Origin: Vibrio astriarenae
Lineage (GTDB): Bacteria; Pseudomonadota; Gammaproteobacteria; Enterobacterales; Vibrionaceae
Reading direction: 5' to 3'
Assembly (NCBI RefSeq): GCF_010587385.1
Contig: NZ_CP047476.1
Span: 992,001-1,056,000, forward strand
DNA length: 64,000 nt
Position 1 is the first letter of the stretch, and each line of letters begins with the position of its first letter. The position numbers and the translations under genes were made by a program. The notes under the pieces are model-generated. The model did not search any database and was not told where the DNA came from. It saw only the letters and a list, made by a program, of their open reading frames with translations. This document shows positions 29,057 through 39,395 of this stretch, in pieces.

Positions 29057-29359
29057 TTAGACAAAGTAAGCGATGGTTAAATAGCCTAATACAGATAACG
29101 ATAGGTATGGGCTGAATAACAGCTGCCAAAGCCAAAAACGGGGCTTAAAACCAATACCAAATATCATGCTGCTGCACATTGCGAGGATCATCAGTGGCGC
29201 AATAAACGCGTTAAATCCACCAATGGCTTCACTGTAAAGTGAAGGCTCCCACATCAATAGGCCAACATGCATAAAACCAAGTAGCAGCGATAAGGCTCGG
29301 AACAGAGCCTTATCGATGGGTTGGTGCAAAGACTGAATCTGATGATTCAGATTACTCAC
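29057..29359 (-). CDS. ybgE: Cyd operon protein YbgE
   Basis: 100 residues starting at GTG 29359, whose GTGAGTAA overlaps the cydX stop by 8 bases. Small three-helix membrane protein (LLLGFMHVGLLMWEPSLY, GFNAFIAPLMILAMCSSMIFG). It matches the DUF1634/YbgE family by content and by its position after cydX. Its role in the cytochrome bd complex is unclear. Confidence 0.88.
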   Translation of the reverse strand: MSNLNHQIQSLHQPIDKALFRALSLLLGFMHVGLLMWEPSLYSEAIGGFNAFIAPLMILAMCSSMIFGIGFKPRFWLWQLLFSPYLSLSVLGYLTIAYFV

Positions 29360-29459
29360 TGTCTTTGTCCATCATTTCAGAGTGTTCTAGCCATAGCGCA
29401 TTGATAATACCAAACGCACATGCCAACAACACACCTAGAATCCATGCAAAATACCACAT
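29352..29459 (-). CDS. cydX: Cytochrome bd subunit CydX
   Basis: 35 residues: the start MWYFAWILGVLLACAFGI, then NALWLEHSEMMDKDSE. One transmembrane helix with the conserved CydX N-terminus (WYFAWILG) and Glu after the helix. Small accessory subunit needed for stable, active cytochrome bd oxidase. It starts 12 bases after the cydB stop and overlaps ybgE. Easily missed because of its size. Confidence 0.95.
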   Translation of the reverse strand: MWYFAWILGVLLACAFGIINALWLEHSEMMDKDSE

Positions 29460-29471
29460 AGTTCAGACTCC

Positions 29472-30608
29472 TTAGTACAGTGAGTTTTTGTTTTCCTCGA
29501 TGAATTTATCATCAAGGCGACCGAACATCTTGTAGTAAGACCAAGATGTGTAAGCAAGGATAACTGGAACCATAACCGCAGCAACGGCCGTCATCAGGTT
29601 AAGCGTCAACTCACTCGAAGTTGCATCCCACATCGTTAGGCTGTGACCCGGCATGATGTTAGAAGGCATCACGAATGGGAACATCGCGAAACCCGCTGTC
29701 AAGATAATACCGGCAATACCCAAGCTTGACGTTAAGAATGCCAAACCGCACTTCTCAAATCGTGAAGCAACAACCGCCAATAGTGGCATGAACACACCTA
29801 GTGCTGGCGCTAGCCATAGTAGTGGGTATTTCTCGAAGTTGTTCATCCAAGCGCCCGCTTCACGAATCACTTCTTTGTTCAGTGGATTTGATGCTGCGTT
29901 AGTGTCGATACCACCAACAATCACATAACCTTCGATAGACTGAATCCAGAAACCCGCGAGAACAAAACACACAACGGTAAGAATACCCGTTAGCTGCGCT
30001 ACGTTGCGTGAGCGGTTGTGAACGTCTGCAGTGGTCTTCATTTGTAGCCATGTAGCACCTTGCATCACGATCATGAACACACTCACTAGACCGCAAAGAA
30101 TCGCAAATGGATTCAGCAGACCGAAGAATGAACCGTGGTACGTCGGCATCAAAAAGTCGCTTAGCTGGAACGGCACACCTTGTAGCAAGTTACCAAACGC
30201 CACACCAAAAATGAGCGGAGGAACAAAACCGCTGACAAAAATGCCCCAGTCACAAGCTTCACGCCATTTTGGATCATCGATTTTAGAGCGGTAGTCTAGG
30301 CCCAATGGACGCAACCACAACGCTGCTAACGTTAGGATCATCGCAAAGTAAAAACCTGAGAATGACGTTGCGTAAACCAAAGGCCATGCGGCAAATAGCG
30401 CACCACCCGCCGTGATAAGCCAAACTTGGTTACCATCCCAGTGTGGAGCGATCGAGTTAATCATCACACGACGCTCATTGTCGGTTTTGCCTATGAAAGG
30501 TACTAGAGCACCTACGCCCATATCAAAACCATCGGTAATTGCGAAACCAACAAACAGGACACCAATCAATGCCCACCAGATAAATCGCAATACTTCGTAA
30601 TCAAACAT
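29472..30608 (-). CDS. cydB: Cytochrome bd ubiquinol oxidase subunit II CydB
   Basis: 378 residues, the usual CydB length, with about eight or nine transmembrane helices (FDYEVLRFIWWALIGVLFVG; GNQVWLITAGGALFAAWPLV; FPFVMPSNIMPGHSLTMWDA). Partner of CydA in the high-affinity oxygen-reducing quinol oxidase of the inner membrane. 15 bases after cydA. Confidence 0.97.
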   Translation of the reverse strand: MFDYEVLRFIWWALIGVLFVGFAITDGFDMGVGALVPFIGKTDNERRVMINSIAPHWDGNQVWLITAGGALFAAWPLVYATSFSGFYFAMILTLAALWLRPLGLDYRSKIDDPKWREACDWGIFVSGFVPPLIFGVAFGNLLQGVPFQLSDFLMPTYHGSFFGLLNPFAILCGLVSVFMIVMQGATWLQMKTTADVHNRSRNVAQLTGILTVVCFVLAGFWIQSIEGYVIVGGIDTNAASNPLNKEVIREAGAWMNNFEKYPLLWLAPALGVFMPLLAVVASRFEKCGLAFLTSSLGIAGIILTAGFAMFPFVMPSNIMPGHSLTMWDATSSELTLNLMTAVAAVMVPVILAYTSWSYYKMFGRLDDKFIEENKNSLY

Positions 30609-30623
30609 AAATCTCTCCTTGTA

Positions 30624-32216
30624 TTACGCTTCTACTTGACGGCCAATTTTGTCTTCTGAAGACGTGCCGTTTTGTTCAAAGTGGTAGCGTCCCGTTTTAA
30701 GGCTGCTTGGGCCTTTACGAGCAAACTTAAGCATCAGATACACTTCAGCAATGAGGAATACTGTGTATAGAGCAATGATGGCAAACAGCGATGTCCATAG
30801 TTGACCAACAGTCAATGCAGACGCTGCGACGTGTACAGGAAGAATTTCACCCACTGCCCATGGCTGACGGCCGTATTCAGCAACGAACCAACCCGCTTCT
30901 ACTGCAATCCATGGTAGCGGTAAGCTCCATAGTGCTGCTTTTAGAACCCATGGTTTCTGCTCGATCTTCTGGCGACATGTTTGAATAAATGCTGCACCGA
31001 ATACGAATAGCATTACAACACCACACGCAACCATGATACGGAATGACCAGAATAGAGGCCAAACGGTTGGAATCGAGTCATCGGCTGCCGCTTGAATTTG
31101 CTCTTCAGTCGCATCAACAACGTTGTCTGTGTAGCGTTTAAGCAGTAGACCGTAACCTAGGTCTTCTTTTACTTCATCAAACGCGGCCATGTTGGCATCA
31201 GACTTGTCACCAGCACGTAGTTTTTCAAGCAGTTCATACGCATACATACCGTTACGGATACGATCAAGGTGCTCATCACGAAGATCACGCAGACCCGTCA
31301 CTTCAGTGTCTAGAGAACGCGTCGCGATAATCCCCATAACGTAAGGGATCTTCAGTGCGTAGTCGGTTTCCATCGTTTCTTGATTTGGAATACCAAACAC
31401 CGTAAACGCGGCTGGCGCTGGTTCTGTGTGCCACTCTGACTCAATAGCCGCGAGTTTCACTTTCTGAACATCACCTAGCTCATAACCAGACTCGTCACCT
31501 AGAACGATAGTTGACAGGATTGCAGCCATACCGAAAGACGCTGCGATAGCAAAAGAGCGACGAGCGAACGCGATATCGCGACCTTTCAGTAGGTAGTATG
31601 CACTGATCGACAGAACGAACATCGCACCGGTTGTGTAGCCTGATGCAACCGTGTGTACAAACTTAACCTGGGCTACTGGGTTTAGAACAACCTCTGAGAA
31701 GCTCACCATTTCCATACGCATGGTTTCAAAGTTAAATTCAGCGCCAACTGGGTTTTGCATCCAGCCGTTAGCCACAAGAATCCAAAGAGCTGAGAAGTTA
31801 GAGCCTAGTGCAACTAACCAAGTTACCGCCAAGTGTTGGCGCTTGGATAGACGGTCCCAGCCGAAGAAGAATAGACCAACAAAAGTCGACTCTAGGAAGA
31901 AGGCCACCAAGGCTTCAATGGCGAGCGGAGCACCAAATATGTCACCCACGTAGTGAGAATAATAGGACCAGTTAGTACCGAATTGGAACTCCATGGTCAA
32001 ACCCGTGGCAACACCAAGGGCAAAGTTGATCGCGAAAAGCTTACCCCAGAACTTGGTCATGTCCTTGTAGATTTGCTTGTCGGTCATTACGTACAAAGAC
32101 TCCATGATGGCGAGTAGGAACGCCAAACCTAGAGTCAATGGTACGAACAGGAAGTGATACATCGCGGTTAATGCAAACTGCAACCGCGACAGATCAACTA
32201 CGTCGATATCGAACAT
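30624..32216 (-). CDS. cydA: Cytochrome bd ubiquinol oxidase subunit I CydA
   Basis: 530 residues. It begins [20 protein letters not shown] with the heme ligand His in the first helix. The quinol-binding Q-loop is the long hydrophilic part around residues 245-385. [20 protein letters not shown] near the C-terminus is the family signature. It carries hemes b558, b595 and d. First gene of cydABX-ybgE; two perfect FNR-type boxes lie 220-280 bases upstream. Confidence 0.97.
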   Translation of the reverse strand: MFDIDVVDLSRLQFALTAMYHFLFVPLTLGLAFLLAIMESLYVMTDKQIYKDMTKFWGKLFAINFALGVATGLTMEFQFGTNWSYYSHYVGDIFGAPLAIEALVAFFLESTFVGLFFFGWDRLSKRQHLAVTWLVALGSNFSALWILVANGWMQNPVGAEFNFETMRMEMVSFSEVVLNPVAQVKFVHTVASGYTTGAMFVLSISAYYLLKGRDIAFARRSFAIAASFGMAAILSTIVLGDESGYELGDVQKVKLAAIESEWHTEPAPAAFTVFGIPNQETMETDYALKIPYVMGIIATRSLDTEVTGLRDLRDEHLDRIRNGMYAYELLEKLRAGDKSDANMAAFDEVKEDLGYGLLLKRYTDNVVDATEEQIQAAADDSIPTVWPLFWSFRIMVACGVVMLFVFGAAFIQTCRQKIEQKPWVLKAALWSLPLPWIAVEAGWFVAEYGRQPWAVGEILPVHVAASALTVGQLWTSLFAIIALYTVFLIAEVYLMLKFARKGPSSLKTGRYHFEQNGTSSEDKIGRQVEA

Positions 32217-32434
32217 TGATTACTCCTTTTGAGCCGGCTGAATGGCTCTTTCTATAACACTAAATTTGATTAGCTATTGCCTAGCGACCAGACAAATGTT
32301 GCAATCCCTAAAAACAAATGTTGCCACTATGTGTTGCAATGGTTATGTTTTTGTTAAGCAATAACTAATATAGCTGGCGCTAATATTACTGATTATTCGA
32401 TGCTGTTTCAAAAGATTTATAGAGAAATCATGCT

Positions 32435-32448
32435 TTGATAGAGATCAA
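32435..32448. promoter_or_regulatory. FNR-type box upstream of cydA (proximal)
   Basis: TTGATAGAGATCAA fits the FNR consensus TTGAT-N4-ATCAA exactly. It lies about 220 bases before the cydA start in the 442-base space between cydA and ruvB. Confidence 0.7.
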
Positions 32449-32484
32449 GTTTTGCGGGATAAGAGAGGTTAAAAAACAATCAAC

Positions 32485-32498
32485 TTGATTCAAATCAA
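32485..32498. promoter_or_regulatory. FNR-type box upstream of cydA (distal)
   Basis: TTGATTCAAATCAA, a second exact TTGAT-N4-ATCAA, 36 bases beyond the first. Oxygen control of cyd by FNR and ArcA is well known in gamma-proteobacteria. Confidence 0.7.
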
Positions 32499-32623
32499 TC
32501 GTTCAAAGAGATAAATGTTAATTTGGTGATAAGCAATAAAGGGTTGAGCATTCGGTTTAAAACACTAATGCAACAACCCATCATGTTAGCTTACCACTTT
32601 GTGGCTAAGTGAAGATGTAACGT

Positions 32624-32638
32624 TGTGACAGGGATCAC
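32624..32638. promoter_or_regulatory. CRP-like site between cydA and ruvB
   Basis: TGTGACAGGGATCACG-type sequence (TGTGA-N5-TCACG with flanks), one base short of the usual 6-base CRP spacing. It sits just beyond the 3' end of ruvB, far from cydA, so function is doubtful. Confidence 0.25.
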
Positions 32639-32658
32639 GTTTACTCTTAACTGCAATG

Positions 32659-33663
32659 TTACTTTTCAATACCAAAATGTAAGTAGGCACGATCTGTGGC
32701 AATTCGTCCACGTGGCGTTCGCTGCAGATAACCTTGCTGAATCAAATACGGCTCAAGCACATCTTCAATGGTGTCTTTTTCTTCGCCAATCGCTGCCGCC
32801 ATATTGTCGAGACCAACCGGTCCACCACCAAATTTTTCCATGATCGCCAGCAATAGCTTTCTGTCCATGTAGTCAAAGCCTTGGGCGTCAACATCCAACA
32901 TATTTAGCGCTTTATCGGCAACATCAGCACAGATATGGCCATTGCCCTTCACTTCCGCATAATCACGAACGCGACGTAGCAGTCGGTTGGCGATACGCGG
33001 TGTACCTCGAGCGCGTCGTGCCACTTCCAACGCACCGTCTGCGTCCATCGAAAGACCAAGACAGTCGGCGCTGCGTTGCACAATATTTTGCAGATCTGGA
33101 ATTTTGTAGTATTCCAAACGCTGAGTAATACCAAAACGGTCACGCAGAGGCGAGGTTAGCGAGCCTGCGCGAGTGGTTGCACCAATCAAGGTAAACGGAG
33201 GCAAGTCAATCTTAATCGAACGTGCTGCTGGCCCCTCCCCTATCATAATATCCAACTGGTAATCTTCCATTGCGGGATAGAGCACCTCTTCCACCATAGG
33301 GCTCAAACGGTGAATCTCATCGATGAACAGCACATCGTTTTCTTCTAAGTTAGTCAACAAGGCAGCCAAGTCGCCTGCCTTCTCTAACACCGGGCCTGAG
33401 GTAGTTCGGATATTCACTTCCATCTCATTAGCGACGATGTTCGCCAGTGTGGTTTTACCCAAACCTGGTGGACCAAATATCAAAAGGTGATCGAGCGCTT
33501 CATTTCGCAACTGAGCGGCTTTAATGAAGATCTCCATCTGATCACGTACATGGTCTTGGCCTTGGTAGTCCTGAAGTTTTTTCGGTCGTATTGCGCGGTC
33601 AATAACGTCCTCTTCTTTAAAGACTGGGTTTTCAGGCGCGATTAAACGATCTGCTTCTATCAT
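32659..33663 (-). CDS. ruvB: Holliday junction branch-migration helicase RuvB
   Basis: 334 residues. AAA+ motor with Walker [15 protein letters not shown], Walker [12 protein letters not shown], sensor [17 protein letters not shown] and the winged C-terminal domain ([15 protein letters not shown]). Hexameric DNA pump working with RuvA on Holliday junctions. 13 bases after ruvA. Confidence 0.97.
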   Translation of the reverse strand: MIEADRLIAPENPVFKEEDVIDRAIRPKKLQDYQGQDHVRDQMEIFIKAAQLRNEALDHLLIFGPPGLGKTTLANIVANEMEVNIRTTSGPVLEKAGDLAALLTNLEENDVLFIDEIHRLSPMVEEVLYPAMEDYQLDIMIGEGPAARSIKIDLPPFTLIGATTRAGSLTSPLRDRFGITQRLEYYKIPDLQNIVQRSADCLGLSMDADGALEVARRARGTPRIANRLLRRVRDYAEVKGNGHICADVADKALNMLDVDAQGFDYMDRKLLLAIMEKFGGGPVGLDNMAAAIGEEKDTIEDVLEPYLIQQGYLQRTPRGRIATDRAYLHFGIEK

Positions 33664-33676
33664 GAAATAACTCTTA

Positions 33677-34288
33677 TTAAACCATTGATTTAAGGGCTTC
33701 GCGGATCAACTCTTCGCTCGACATACCGTCTTTAGAAATTTGTGAAACCACTTTAGAAGCTTGGGTCGGCTTATAACCAAGTGCAAGTAACGCACTGATC
33801 GCTTCTTCTTCGTTGTTTTGAGAAGGCGCAGCGGAATCCATTGGGGCGGCATCCGTGTGCGGTGTAAACAAATCGCCTTCTCCCCATCCTTTAAGACGGT
33901 CTTTCATCTCTACAACCAGACGCTCTGCCGTTTTCTTACCCACTCCAGGAAGTTTTACTAGTGTCGAAATATCTTCACGTTCAACGCAAGCAACAAATTG
34001 CATCGCAGTCATACCAGAGAGAATGCCAAGACCCAACTTTGGCCCCACACCATTCGCCTTAATCACTTCGCGGAAAAGAGCACGCTCTTTTACCGTATTG
34101 AAACCATAAAGCAGTTGAGCATCTTCACGAACTACAAAGTGGGTGTAAATGATCGCTTCTTCGCCAACATTAGGTAGTTCATAGAAGCAACTCATCGGCA
34201 TCTGGACTTCATAGCCAATGCCGTTAACTTCAATTAAGACTTCAGGTGGGAGTTTTTCAATCAGCGTTCCGCGTAAACGTCCAATCAC
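33677..34288 (-). CDS. ruvA: Holliday junction DNA-binding protein RuvA
   Basis: 203 residues. Domain I OB fold ([20 protein letters not shown]), domain II with two helix-hairpin-helix motifs ([36 protein letters not shown]), flexible linker, and domain III ([19 protein letters not shown]), which contacts RuvB. Tetrameric junction binder. Confidence 0.97.
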   Translation of the reverse strand: MIGRLRGTLIEKLPPEVLIEVNGIGYEVQMPMSCFYELPNVGEEAIIYTHFVVREDAQLLYGFNTVKERALFREVIKANGVGPKLGLGILSGMTAMQFVACVEREDISTLVKLPGVGKKTAERLVVEMKDRLKGWGEGDLFTPHTDAAPMDSAAPSQNNEEEAISALLALGYKPTQASKVVSQISKDGMSSEELIREALKSMV

Positions 34289-34422
34289 GGTGTGTTCCTG
34301 TGGTTATTCGAAATTTCAGGTGATGATAATCAATAACTGGATGGATAGCCAGTACAAGAGCAAGAAAACGCTAACTAGCTAGAAATCTCTAACGAGCTAG
34401 CTAGGGAGAAAAGCAAATAGGA

Positions 34423-34944
34423 TTATCGGTAACGACCACGACGCGCAGAAGTCGCTTTTCCCGCCAACGCCACCAGCGTTTTATTGGTATTGGCATGACA
34501 AATGGCAACGCCCAGCGCGTCAGCAGCATCCGCTTGAGGTTTAGAAGGGAGTTTGAGCATATGTTGCACCATATGCTGGACTTGCGCTTTATCTGCCCCA
34601 CCCGTGCCGACCACCGCCTGTTTGATTAGGCGAGCCGCATATTCATACACTTCTAAATCCGCATTCACCGCCGCGACAATTGCGCTACCACGCGCCTGCC
34701 CGAGCTTGAGTGCAGAGTCTGCGTTTTTTGACATAAAGACTTGCTCAATGGCAAACACATCAGGCTGAAACTGGGTGATAATTTCAGTCACACCGGCATA
34801 TATCTGCTTGAGACGCCCCGGCAACTCTTTTTCAGACATGCGAATGCAACCACTCCCTAGGTATTGGAGGTGTCTGCCTTGCTGTCTAATGACACCGTAA
34901 CCGGTAATTCTTGAGCCTGGGTCGATGCCGAGAATAATGGACAT
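34423..34944 (-). CDS. ruvC: Crossover junction endodeoxyribonuclease RuvC
   Basis: 173 residues. RNase H-like resolvase with the catalytic first Asp in [14 protein letters not shown], the Glu in [16 protein letters not shown] and the final acidic pair in [14 protein letters not shown]. Dimer that cuts Holliday junctions. Followed after 134 bases by ruvA. The yebC gene often found upstream in vibrios is not here. Confidence 0.96.
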   Translation of the reverse strand: MSIILGIDPGSRITGYGVIRQQGRHLQYLGSGCIRMSEKELPGRLKQIYAGVTEIITQFQPDVFAIEQVFMSKNADSALKLGQARGSAIVAAVNADLEVYEYAARLIKQAVVGTGGADKAQVQHMVQHMLKLPSKPQADAADALGVAICHANTNKTLVALAGKATSARRGRYR

Positions 34945-35076
34945 AATAGTTTGAGAGGCTTTGTGAATACGTTCTTATTGTAGAGTAGCGTACCACGACT
35001 GAATGAATGCGAGAATCATGACGAGTTTAAGCGGTGAAATATCAGACGTTTTCCTACCTCGCTTCGACGTTTCAGT

Positions 35077-35210
35077 AACTCCCCTGCCTAGATGTTGAAA
35101 CAAGTTCAACATGACGACGATTTTAGTTTCCTCAAACCTACCTACACCATCATCCTATCCACACCGTCATCCTGTCCACAACGTCATCCTGAGCTCGTCT
35201 CAGGATCTAC
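35077..35210. repeat. Dispersed repeat plus GTCATCCTG repeat units near ruvC
   Basis: 35077-35116 is a third copy of the AACTCCCCTGCCTAGAT...AACATGAC repeat seen between nadA and cpoB. 35146-35210 contains tandem-like [AC]CGTCATCCTGTCC units and ends with a GTCATCCTGAGCTCGTCTCA palindrome-like unit. The 367-base space between fruA and ruvC has no gene. Confidence 0.65.
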
Positions 35211-35255
35211 CCAAAGCAAACACTAGACTCAAATGAAGACCCTTTACTCCAAAGT

Positions 35256-35288
35256 AAAAAAAGCCCTCAGACTTTAAAGTCTGAGGGC
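35256..35288 (-). terminator. Terminator of the fruBKA operon
   Basis: GCCCTCAGACTTT / AAAGTCTGAGGGC hairpin, followed on the minus strand by seven T. Confidence 0.9.
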
Positions 35289-35311
35289 AAAAGTTGGGGG
35301 TAATTAGTATA

Positions 35312-37033
35312 TTAAGCCGTTACAGACTGTTTCTCTTCCGAACGTCCTTTCAATAGAGCATAGGTAAATCCCGTCACCGCTGTACCCGCCGCAATTGCGA
35401 CCAAGTACATCAACACAGGAGTAATCGCATTTGGAATCAGCAATACAAACAGACCACCGTGAGGTGCCATCAACTGAGATCCAAACAACATAGATAGAGC
35501 ACCCGTTAGTGCACCACCCGCCATACATGCTGGAATCACACGCATTGGATCTTTCGCTGCAAACGGTATCGCACCTTCTGAAATAAAGCACAGACCCAGT
35601 ACAAAGGAAGCCTTGCCCGCTTCACGTTCGCTGGCTTCAAACTTGTTTTTCGCAATAAAGGTAGCCAAACCCATACCGAGTGCCGGAACCATACCTGCCG
35701 CCATGATTGCTGCCATCGGCCCGTATGTTTGTGACGCTAATAGACCAACGCCAAATGCGTAGGCTGCTTTGTTGACTGGCCCACCTAGGTCGAAACACAT
35801 CATTGCTCCCAGCACAATGCCAAGTAGCACGGCGCTATCAGAGCCCATGTTATTCAGGAAGTCTGTCAGTGCCGTCATAATGCCAGCCACTGGACCTCCA
35901 ACGACATAGATCATCGCAAGCCCCGTAATGAGCGTTGCGACAAACGGAATGATTAGGATGGGTTTGAGGGCTTCCATAGACTGAGGTAGAGAAACTTTGT
36001 CAGCGATGAGCTTGGACGCGTAACCTGCGATGAAACCTGCGGCAATACCACCCAAGAAGCCCGCGCCTGTTGAGCTTGCAAGCATACCGCCGACTAAACC
36101 TGGCGCTAGACCCGGACGGTCGGCTATTGAGAAAGCAATATAGCCCGCTAAAACCGGAATCATAAGCGCAAATGCAGAGCCTCCACCGATTTCCATCAAT
36201 GCCGCCGCTAAAGTACCCTCTTCTTGGAACGCTTCAATACCAAACACAAATGACAGCGCAATAATCAAACCACCTGCGACAACAACGGGCAGCATATGCG
36301 ATACACCCGTCATTAAGTGTTTATAAACGCCCTTTTTCTCTTCTGGAGCCGCAGCGTTGGCCGCTCCAGAATGTTCATAAGTCGCCGCCTGCCCAAATGC
36401 TTTATCCATCTCTTCTGAAGTCTTCTTCAAAGCTGGGCTCGTTTTAGTTCGGTACATTTTCTTACCGTTAAAACGATCAAGAGGAACTTCAATATCAGCG
36501 GCAATGATCACCAAGTCGGCTTCTGCAATATCTTGCTCAGTAAGCTGATTTTTCGCGCCCACAGAACCACGAGTTTCCACTTTAATTTGATGACCACGAC
36601 GCTTCGCTTCATCTTCAAGCGCTTCAGCAGCCATAAAAGTATGCGCTACGCCTGTCGGACAGGCTGTAATCGCAACAATCTTCTTCACAGTTGTCGGTGT
36701 CTCAGTAACGACAGCAGGTGAGACGAGTTCTTCGGCTTGCTCTACGCCACGTTTTAAGAAAGACGAGGCGTCGGTCATGACCGACCGGATATCCGCTTGG
36801 TACACTTTCTTACCAACAAAACGAGAGGTATCGACGGGCGTATTCGCGGCAATAATGATGGCGTCAACTTGCTCAATGTCAGACTCGGTCAGTGGCGTTG
36901 ATTCAACAACACTCGACTGACATTCCACTGTCGCATTCCAACCCAATTGTGCCGCGGCTTGTTCTAATAGACCCGCAGCAAGAATGCTATTCGCTACGCC
37001 ACTTGGACAGGCTGTAATAATGGCTATATTCAT
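35312..37033 (-). CDS. fruA: PTS fructose transporter subunit IIB'BC
   Basis: 573 residues. Two IIB-like domains in tandem: the first (NIAIITACPSGVANSILAAG) and the second (KIVAITACPTGVAHTFMAAE), each with a Cys in TACP. The membrane-spanning IIC domain follows (LMTGVSHMLPVVVAGGLIIA; FIPVLAGYIAFSIADRPGLA-type stretch; CFDLGGPVNKAAYAFG). It imports fructose and phosphorylates it to fructose-1-phosphate. Last gene of fruBKA, 33 bases after fruK. Confidence 0.95.
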   Translation of the reverse strand: MNIAIITACPSGVANSILAAGLLEQAAAQLGWNATVECQSSVVESTPLTESDIEQVDAIIIAANTPVDTSRFVGKKVYQADIRSVMTDASSFLKRGVEQAEELVSPAVVTETPTTVKKIVAITACPTGVAHTFMAAEALEDEAKRRGHQIKVETRGSVGAKNQLTEQDIAEADLVIIAADIEVPLDRFNGKKMYRTKTSPALKKTSEEMDKAFGQAATYEHSGAANAAAPEEKKGVYKHLMTGVSHMLPVVVAGGLIIALSFVFGIEAFQEEGTLAAALMEIGGGSAFALMIPVLAGYIAFSIADRPGLAPGLVGGMLASSTGAGFLGGIAAGFIAGYASKLIADKVSLPQSMEALKPILIIPFVATLITGLAMIYVVGGPVAGIMTALTDFLNNMGSDSAVLLGIVLGAMMCFDLGGPVNKAAYAFGVGLLASQTYGPMAAIMAAGMVPALGMGLATFIAKNKFEASEREAGKASFVLGLCFISEGAIPFAAKDPMRVIPACMAGGALTGALSMLFGSQLMAPHGGLFVLLIPNAITPVLMYLVAIAAGTAVTGFTYALLKGRSEEKQSVTA

Positions 37034-37066
37034 AATATTGACCTTCTGTTCCTTCGTTTGTGCCTG

Positions 37067-38041
37067 TTACAGGCTGTCTAGGTTCGTTATTGGAGAAAGC
37101 TCGCTCACTTGCGTTTGAAGCTCTATAGATTCCAGCTCTTGTTGACTGGTTAAGCCAACGCCAACTTGACTGACTGCAAGCGCAGACAGCGCGGTGGCGA
37201 AGCATAGTAGGTTCTCTTTAGGCATGTTTTGCATATGGCCCCAACATAGACCGGCGACTAAGGTGTCGCCCGCTCCAACCGTGCTCACAACTTCCATTTT
37301 AGGGGGTTGTGAGCGTAGCCATTGGCCCTCGTTTAACCACATGACGCCCTCTGAGCCCATTGAAACAACGATGTTTTCTATGCCCTTTTGGCTCAGTGAT
37401 TGAGCAGCTTGCTGACACTTTTCGGCTGTGTCTAAATGCTGGCCAACAAAGTCGCTCAGTTCTTCGTCATTGGGCTTAATCAACCATGGGCATGATTCAA
37501 TACCCGCGCTCAACGCCGCTTTGCTACTGTCGAACAGAACGCGCTTACCTCTGGTATGTAGCTGTTCAATCCAAGCCGCGCATTGCTCGGGGGTAATACC
37601 TCGTGGGAGACTGCCTGCCAACACGAAATAGTCATGCGTTTCAGCCAACTCAAACAGAGTCGCTTCAAAACGCGCTATATCAGCTTGTGATACCTGAACA
37701 CCCGGGAAGTTAATATCACTAACCGCACCACTTGCTTCCACCAGTTTGACATTAATGCGGGTCGCACCTTCTACCTCAATGAATCGATCTGTTACCTTGA
37801 GGTCACTAAACAATTGATGAAACAGCTCTGGATTATCTTTTCCAAGAAATCCGGTTACCGTCACCTCTGCGCCCAAGTCACTAAGTACTTTTGCCACATT
37901 CACGCCCTTACCCGCTGCGTGAAAACTGCTTTTGTCCACCAAACTCACCGTGCCAGGTTTAAGCTCCGACAAGCTGCCCGTTAAATCCAGTGCAGGGTTT
38001 AGCGTGATGGTGACCACTTTGGTCGTTTTAGAAGTGCTCAT
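37067..38041 (-). CDS. fruK: 1-phosphofructokinase
   Basis: 324 residues from ATG 38041; a GTG at 38056 overlapping fruB is possible. PfkB/ribokinase family: VVTITLNPALDLTGSLSEL start, GKGVNVAKVLSDLGAEVT near the N-terminus, and the catalytic Asp motif VSTVGAGDTLVAGLCWG. It converts fructose-1-phosphate to fructose-1,6-bisphosphate, directly downstream of the PTS step encoded by fruA and fruB. Confidence 0.95.
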   Translation of the reverse strand: MSTSKTTKVVTITLNPALDLTGSLSELKPGTVSLVDKSSFHAAGKGVNVAKVLSDLGAEVTVTGFLGKDNPELFHQLFSDLKVTDRFIEVEGATRINVKLVEASGAVSDINFPGVQVSQADIARFEATLFELAETHDYFVLAGSLPRGITPEQCAAWIEQLHTRGKRVLFDSSKAALSAGIESCPWLIKPNDEELSDFVGQHLDTAEKCQQAAQSLSQKGIENIVVSMGSEGVMWLNEGQWLRSQPPKMEVVSTVGAGDTLVAGLCWGHMQNMPKENLLCFATALSALAVSQVGVGLTSQQELESIELQTQVSELSPITNLDSL

Positions 38042-38045
38042 GGAT

Positions 38046-39182
38046 CTAGCCCTCACCTAAACCAGAAGCTATCGCTTTACCAATCGAGTCGAGCGCCTGC
38101 GAAGCATCGGCACCTTCTGCGGTAAACTGCAGGCTGTGGCCGTGTTTAACACCCAAGGCAATGACCTTCATCAGGCTCTTAGCGTTGACCGCTTTGCCTT
38201 CGCCATCTAAGTTTGCAACGCGAATCGTTGATTCAAATTTCTTCGCCTCTGCTACAAGCATGGCGCCAGGACGAGCATGCAGACCATGGGCATTTTTTAT
38301 TTTGAAGATAGCTGTGTTGTCATTGTCTGCTTGTGTAGCCGTTGAGACTTCCTCTCCTTTAAGCATTGAGATGACTTGGTCTGTCGTTGCGCTCAATAGA
38401 TCTTCTTGTTTGTTATTAAAGACGATCTTAGACAGCGCTTTTAACACAGGTTCATGCGCAGCATTACAAGCTGCAAATGCGATTAATCCGCGTACGTTAT
38501 CACCGTCATATTCGCAATCATTTGCAGTAGAGACAAAAGCAACACCCGTGCGAGTGACTTGCTTATCACTCCCCACTAACCAAAGCCCTTTACCTAAATG
38601 AGTCGGCGCTTTTGTGACTAGGTCAGCCACGAACTCACTCTCAGCACACCCTGAGTTCTTCAGTAGCCCACCAGCAACTGCACTCATTTGAATCATGTCA
38701 CTGGCAGGGAACTGCAACTGAACCAGAGCTGCATCGAGCTCTGCCTCTAGCTGTACGTCACCATGAAGCAATGCAATGATCTCTTCTTTCGTCTTCGCAG
38801 TGCGCAGGCGTTGCTCTACGCCATCAGCGCTGAGTACTTTTGTTAACTGTTTGAGAATACCCAAATGCTCATCGGATTTTGCAGCGATACCTATCGCAAC
38901 AAATACCGTATTGCCATCTCCCCAATCCACGCCTTGTGGAAAATGGTGAACGGCAACACCCGTAGTTTTAACCATATTGCGCGTATCCGTCGTACCGTGT
39001 GGAATCGCAATACCATTGCCAAGAAAGGTCGAATTCTGATTTTCTCGATTCAGCATTCCTTCCACATATCCTTCCTCAACCAAATCTCGGTCGGACAAGG
39101 ACTTCGCAATGCTCTTAATCGCGGCAAATTTGTCTTGCGCTACCTGTGAAAGCGTAATGTCGTTGTTGTTTAGCTTAAGCAT
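38046..39182 (-). CDS. fruB: Fused PTS fructose IIA / HPr-like (FPr) protein
   Basis: 378 residues. The N-terminal EIIA-Fru domain has the phospho-His in GNGIAIPHGTTDTRN; a central linker domain follows; the C-terminal HPr domain has the phospho-His in NAHGLHARPGAMLVAEAK. Phosphate donor chain for FruA. First gene of fruBKA, whose promoter region holds three Cra-type palindromes. Confidence 0.95.
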   Translation of the reverse strand: MLKLNNNDITLSQVAQDKFAAIKSIAKSLSDRDLVEEGYVEGMLNRENQNSTFLGNGIAIPHGTTDTRNMVKTTGVAVHHFPQGVDWGDGNTVFVAIGIAAKSDEHLGILKQLTKVLSADGVEQRLRTAKTKEEIIALLHGDVQLEAELDAALVQLQFPASDMIQMSAVAGGLLKNSGCAESEFVADLVTKAPTHLGKGLWLVGSDKQVTRTGVAFVSTANDCEYDGDNVRGLIAFAACNAAHEPVLKALSKIVFNNKQEDLLSATTDQVISMLKGEEVSTATQADNDNTAIFKIKNAHGLHARPGAMLVAEAKKFESTIRVANLDGEGKAVNAKSLMKVIALGVKHGHSLQFTAEGADASQALDSIGKAIASGLGEG

Positions 39183-39257
39183 GGGCTCTCCAACATAGGT
39201 TATCTGTCGATATAGATAGCACCATTTTTGCTATCTATTTTCTTGCTTTACTGATTG

Positions 39258-39273
39258 GCTAAATCGATTCAGC
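39258..39273. promoter_or_regulatory. Cra/FruR operator 1 (nearest fruB)
   Basis: GCTAAATCGATTCAGC, one base off the palindrome GCTGAATCGATTCAGC, 76 bases before the fruB start. Confidence 0.75.
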
Positions 39274-39395
39274 AAAGTTTTAAATAAAAAGGTTCACACC
39301 CTAATCAAAGGGTTCAGCAAAACTCCTCGCTCCAAAGTAAACTCATTGCTGGACAACACGCTGATTTAGGTGAGCCAGCTCTAGTTTCAAGCTTT

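Noticed and set aside
23107..35210. CRISPR array or integron attC interpretation of the repeats
   Set aside because: There are only two or three scattered copies, with no regular spacers, no cas genes and no integrase or cassette structure.
38161..38601. 146-codon plus-strand frame inside fruB
   Set aside because: Antisense to a fully supported PTS protein, with no family features.
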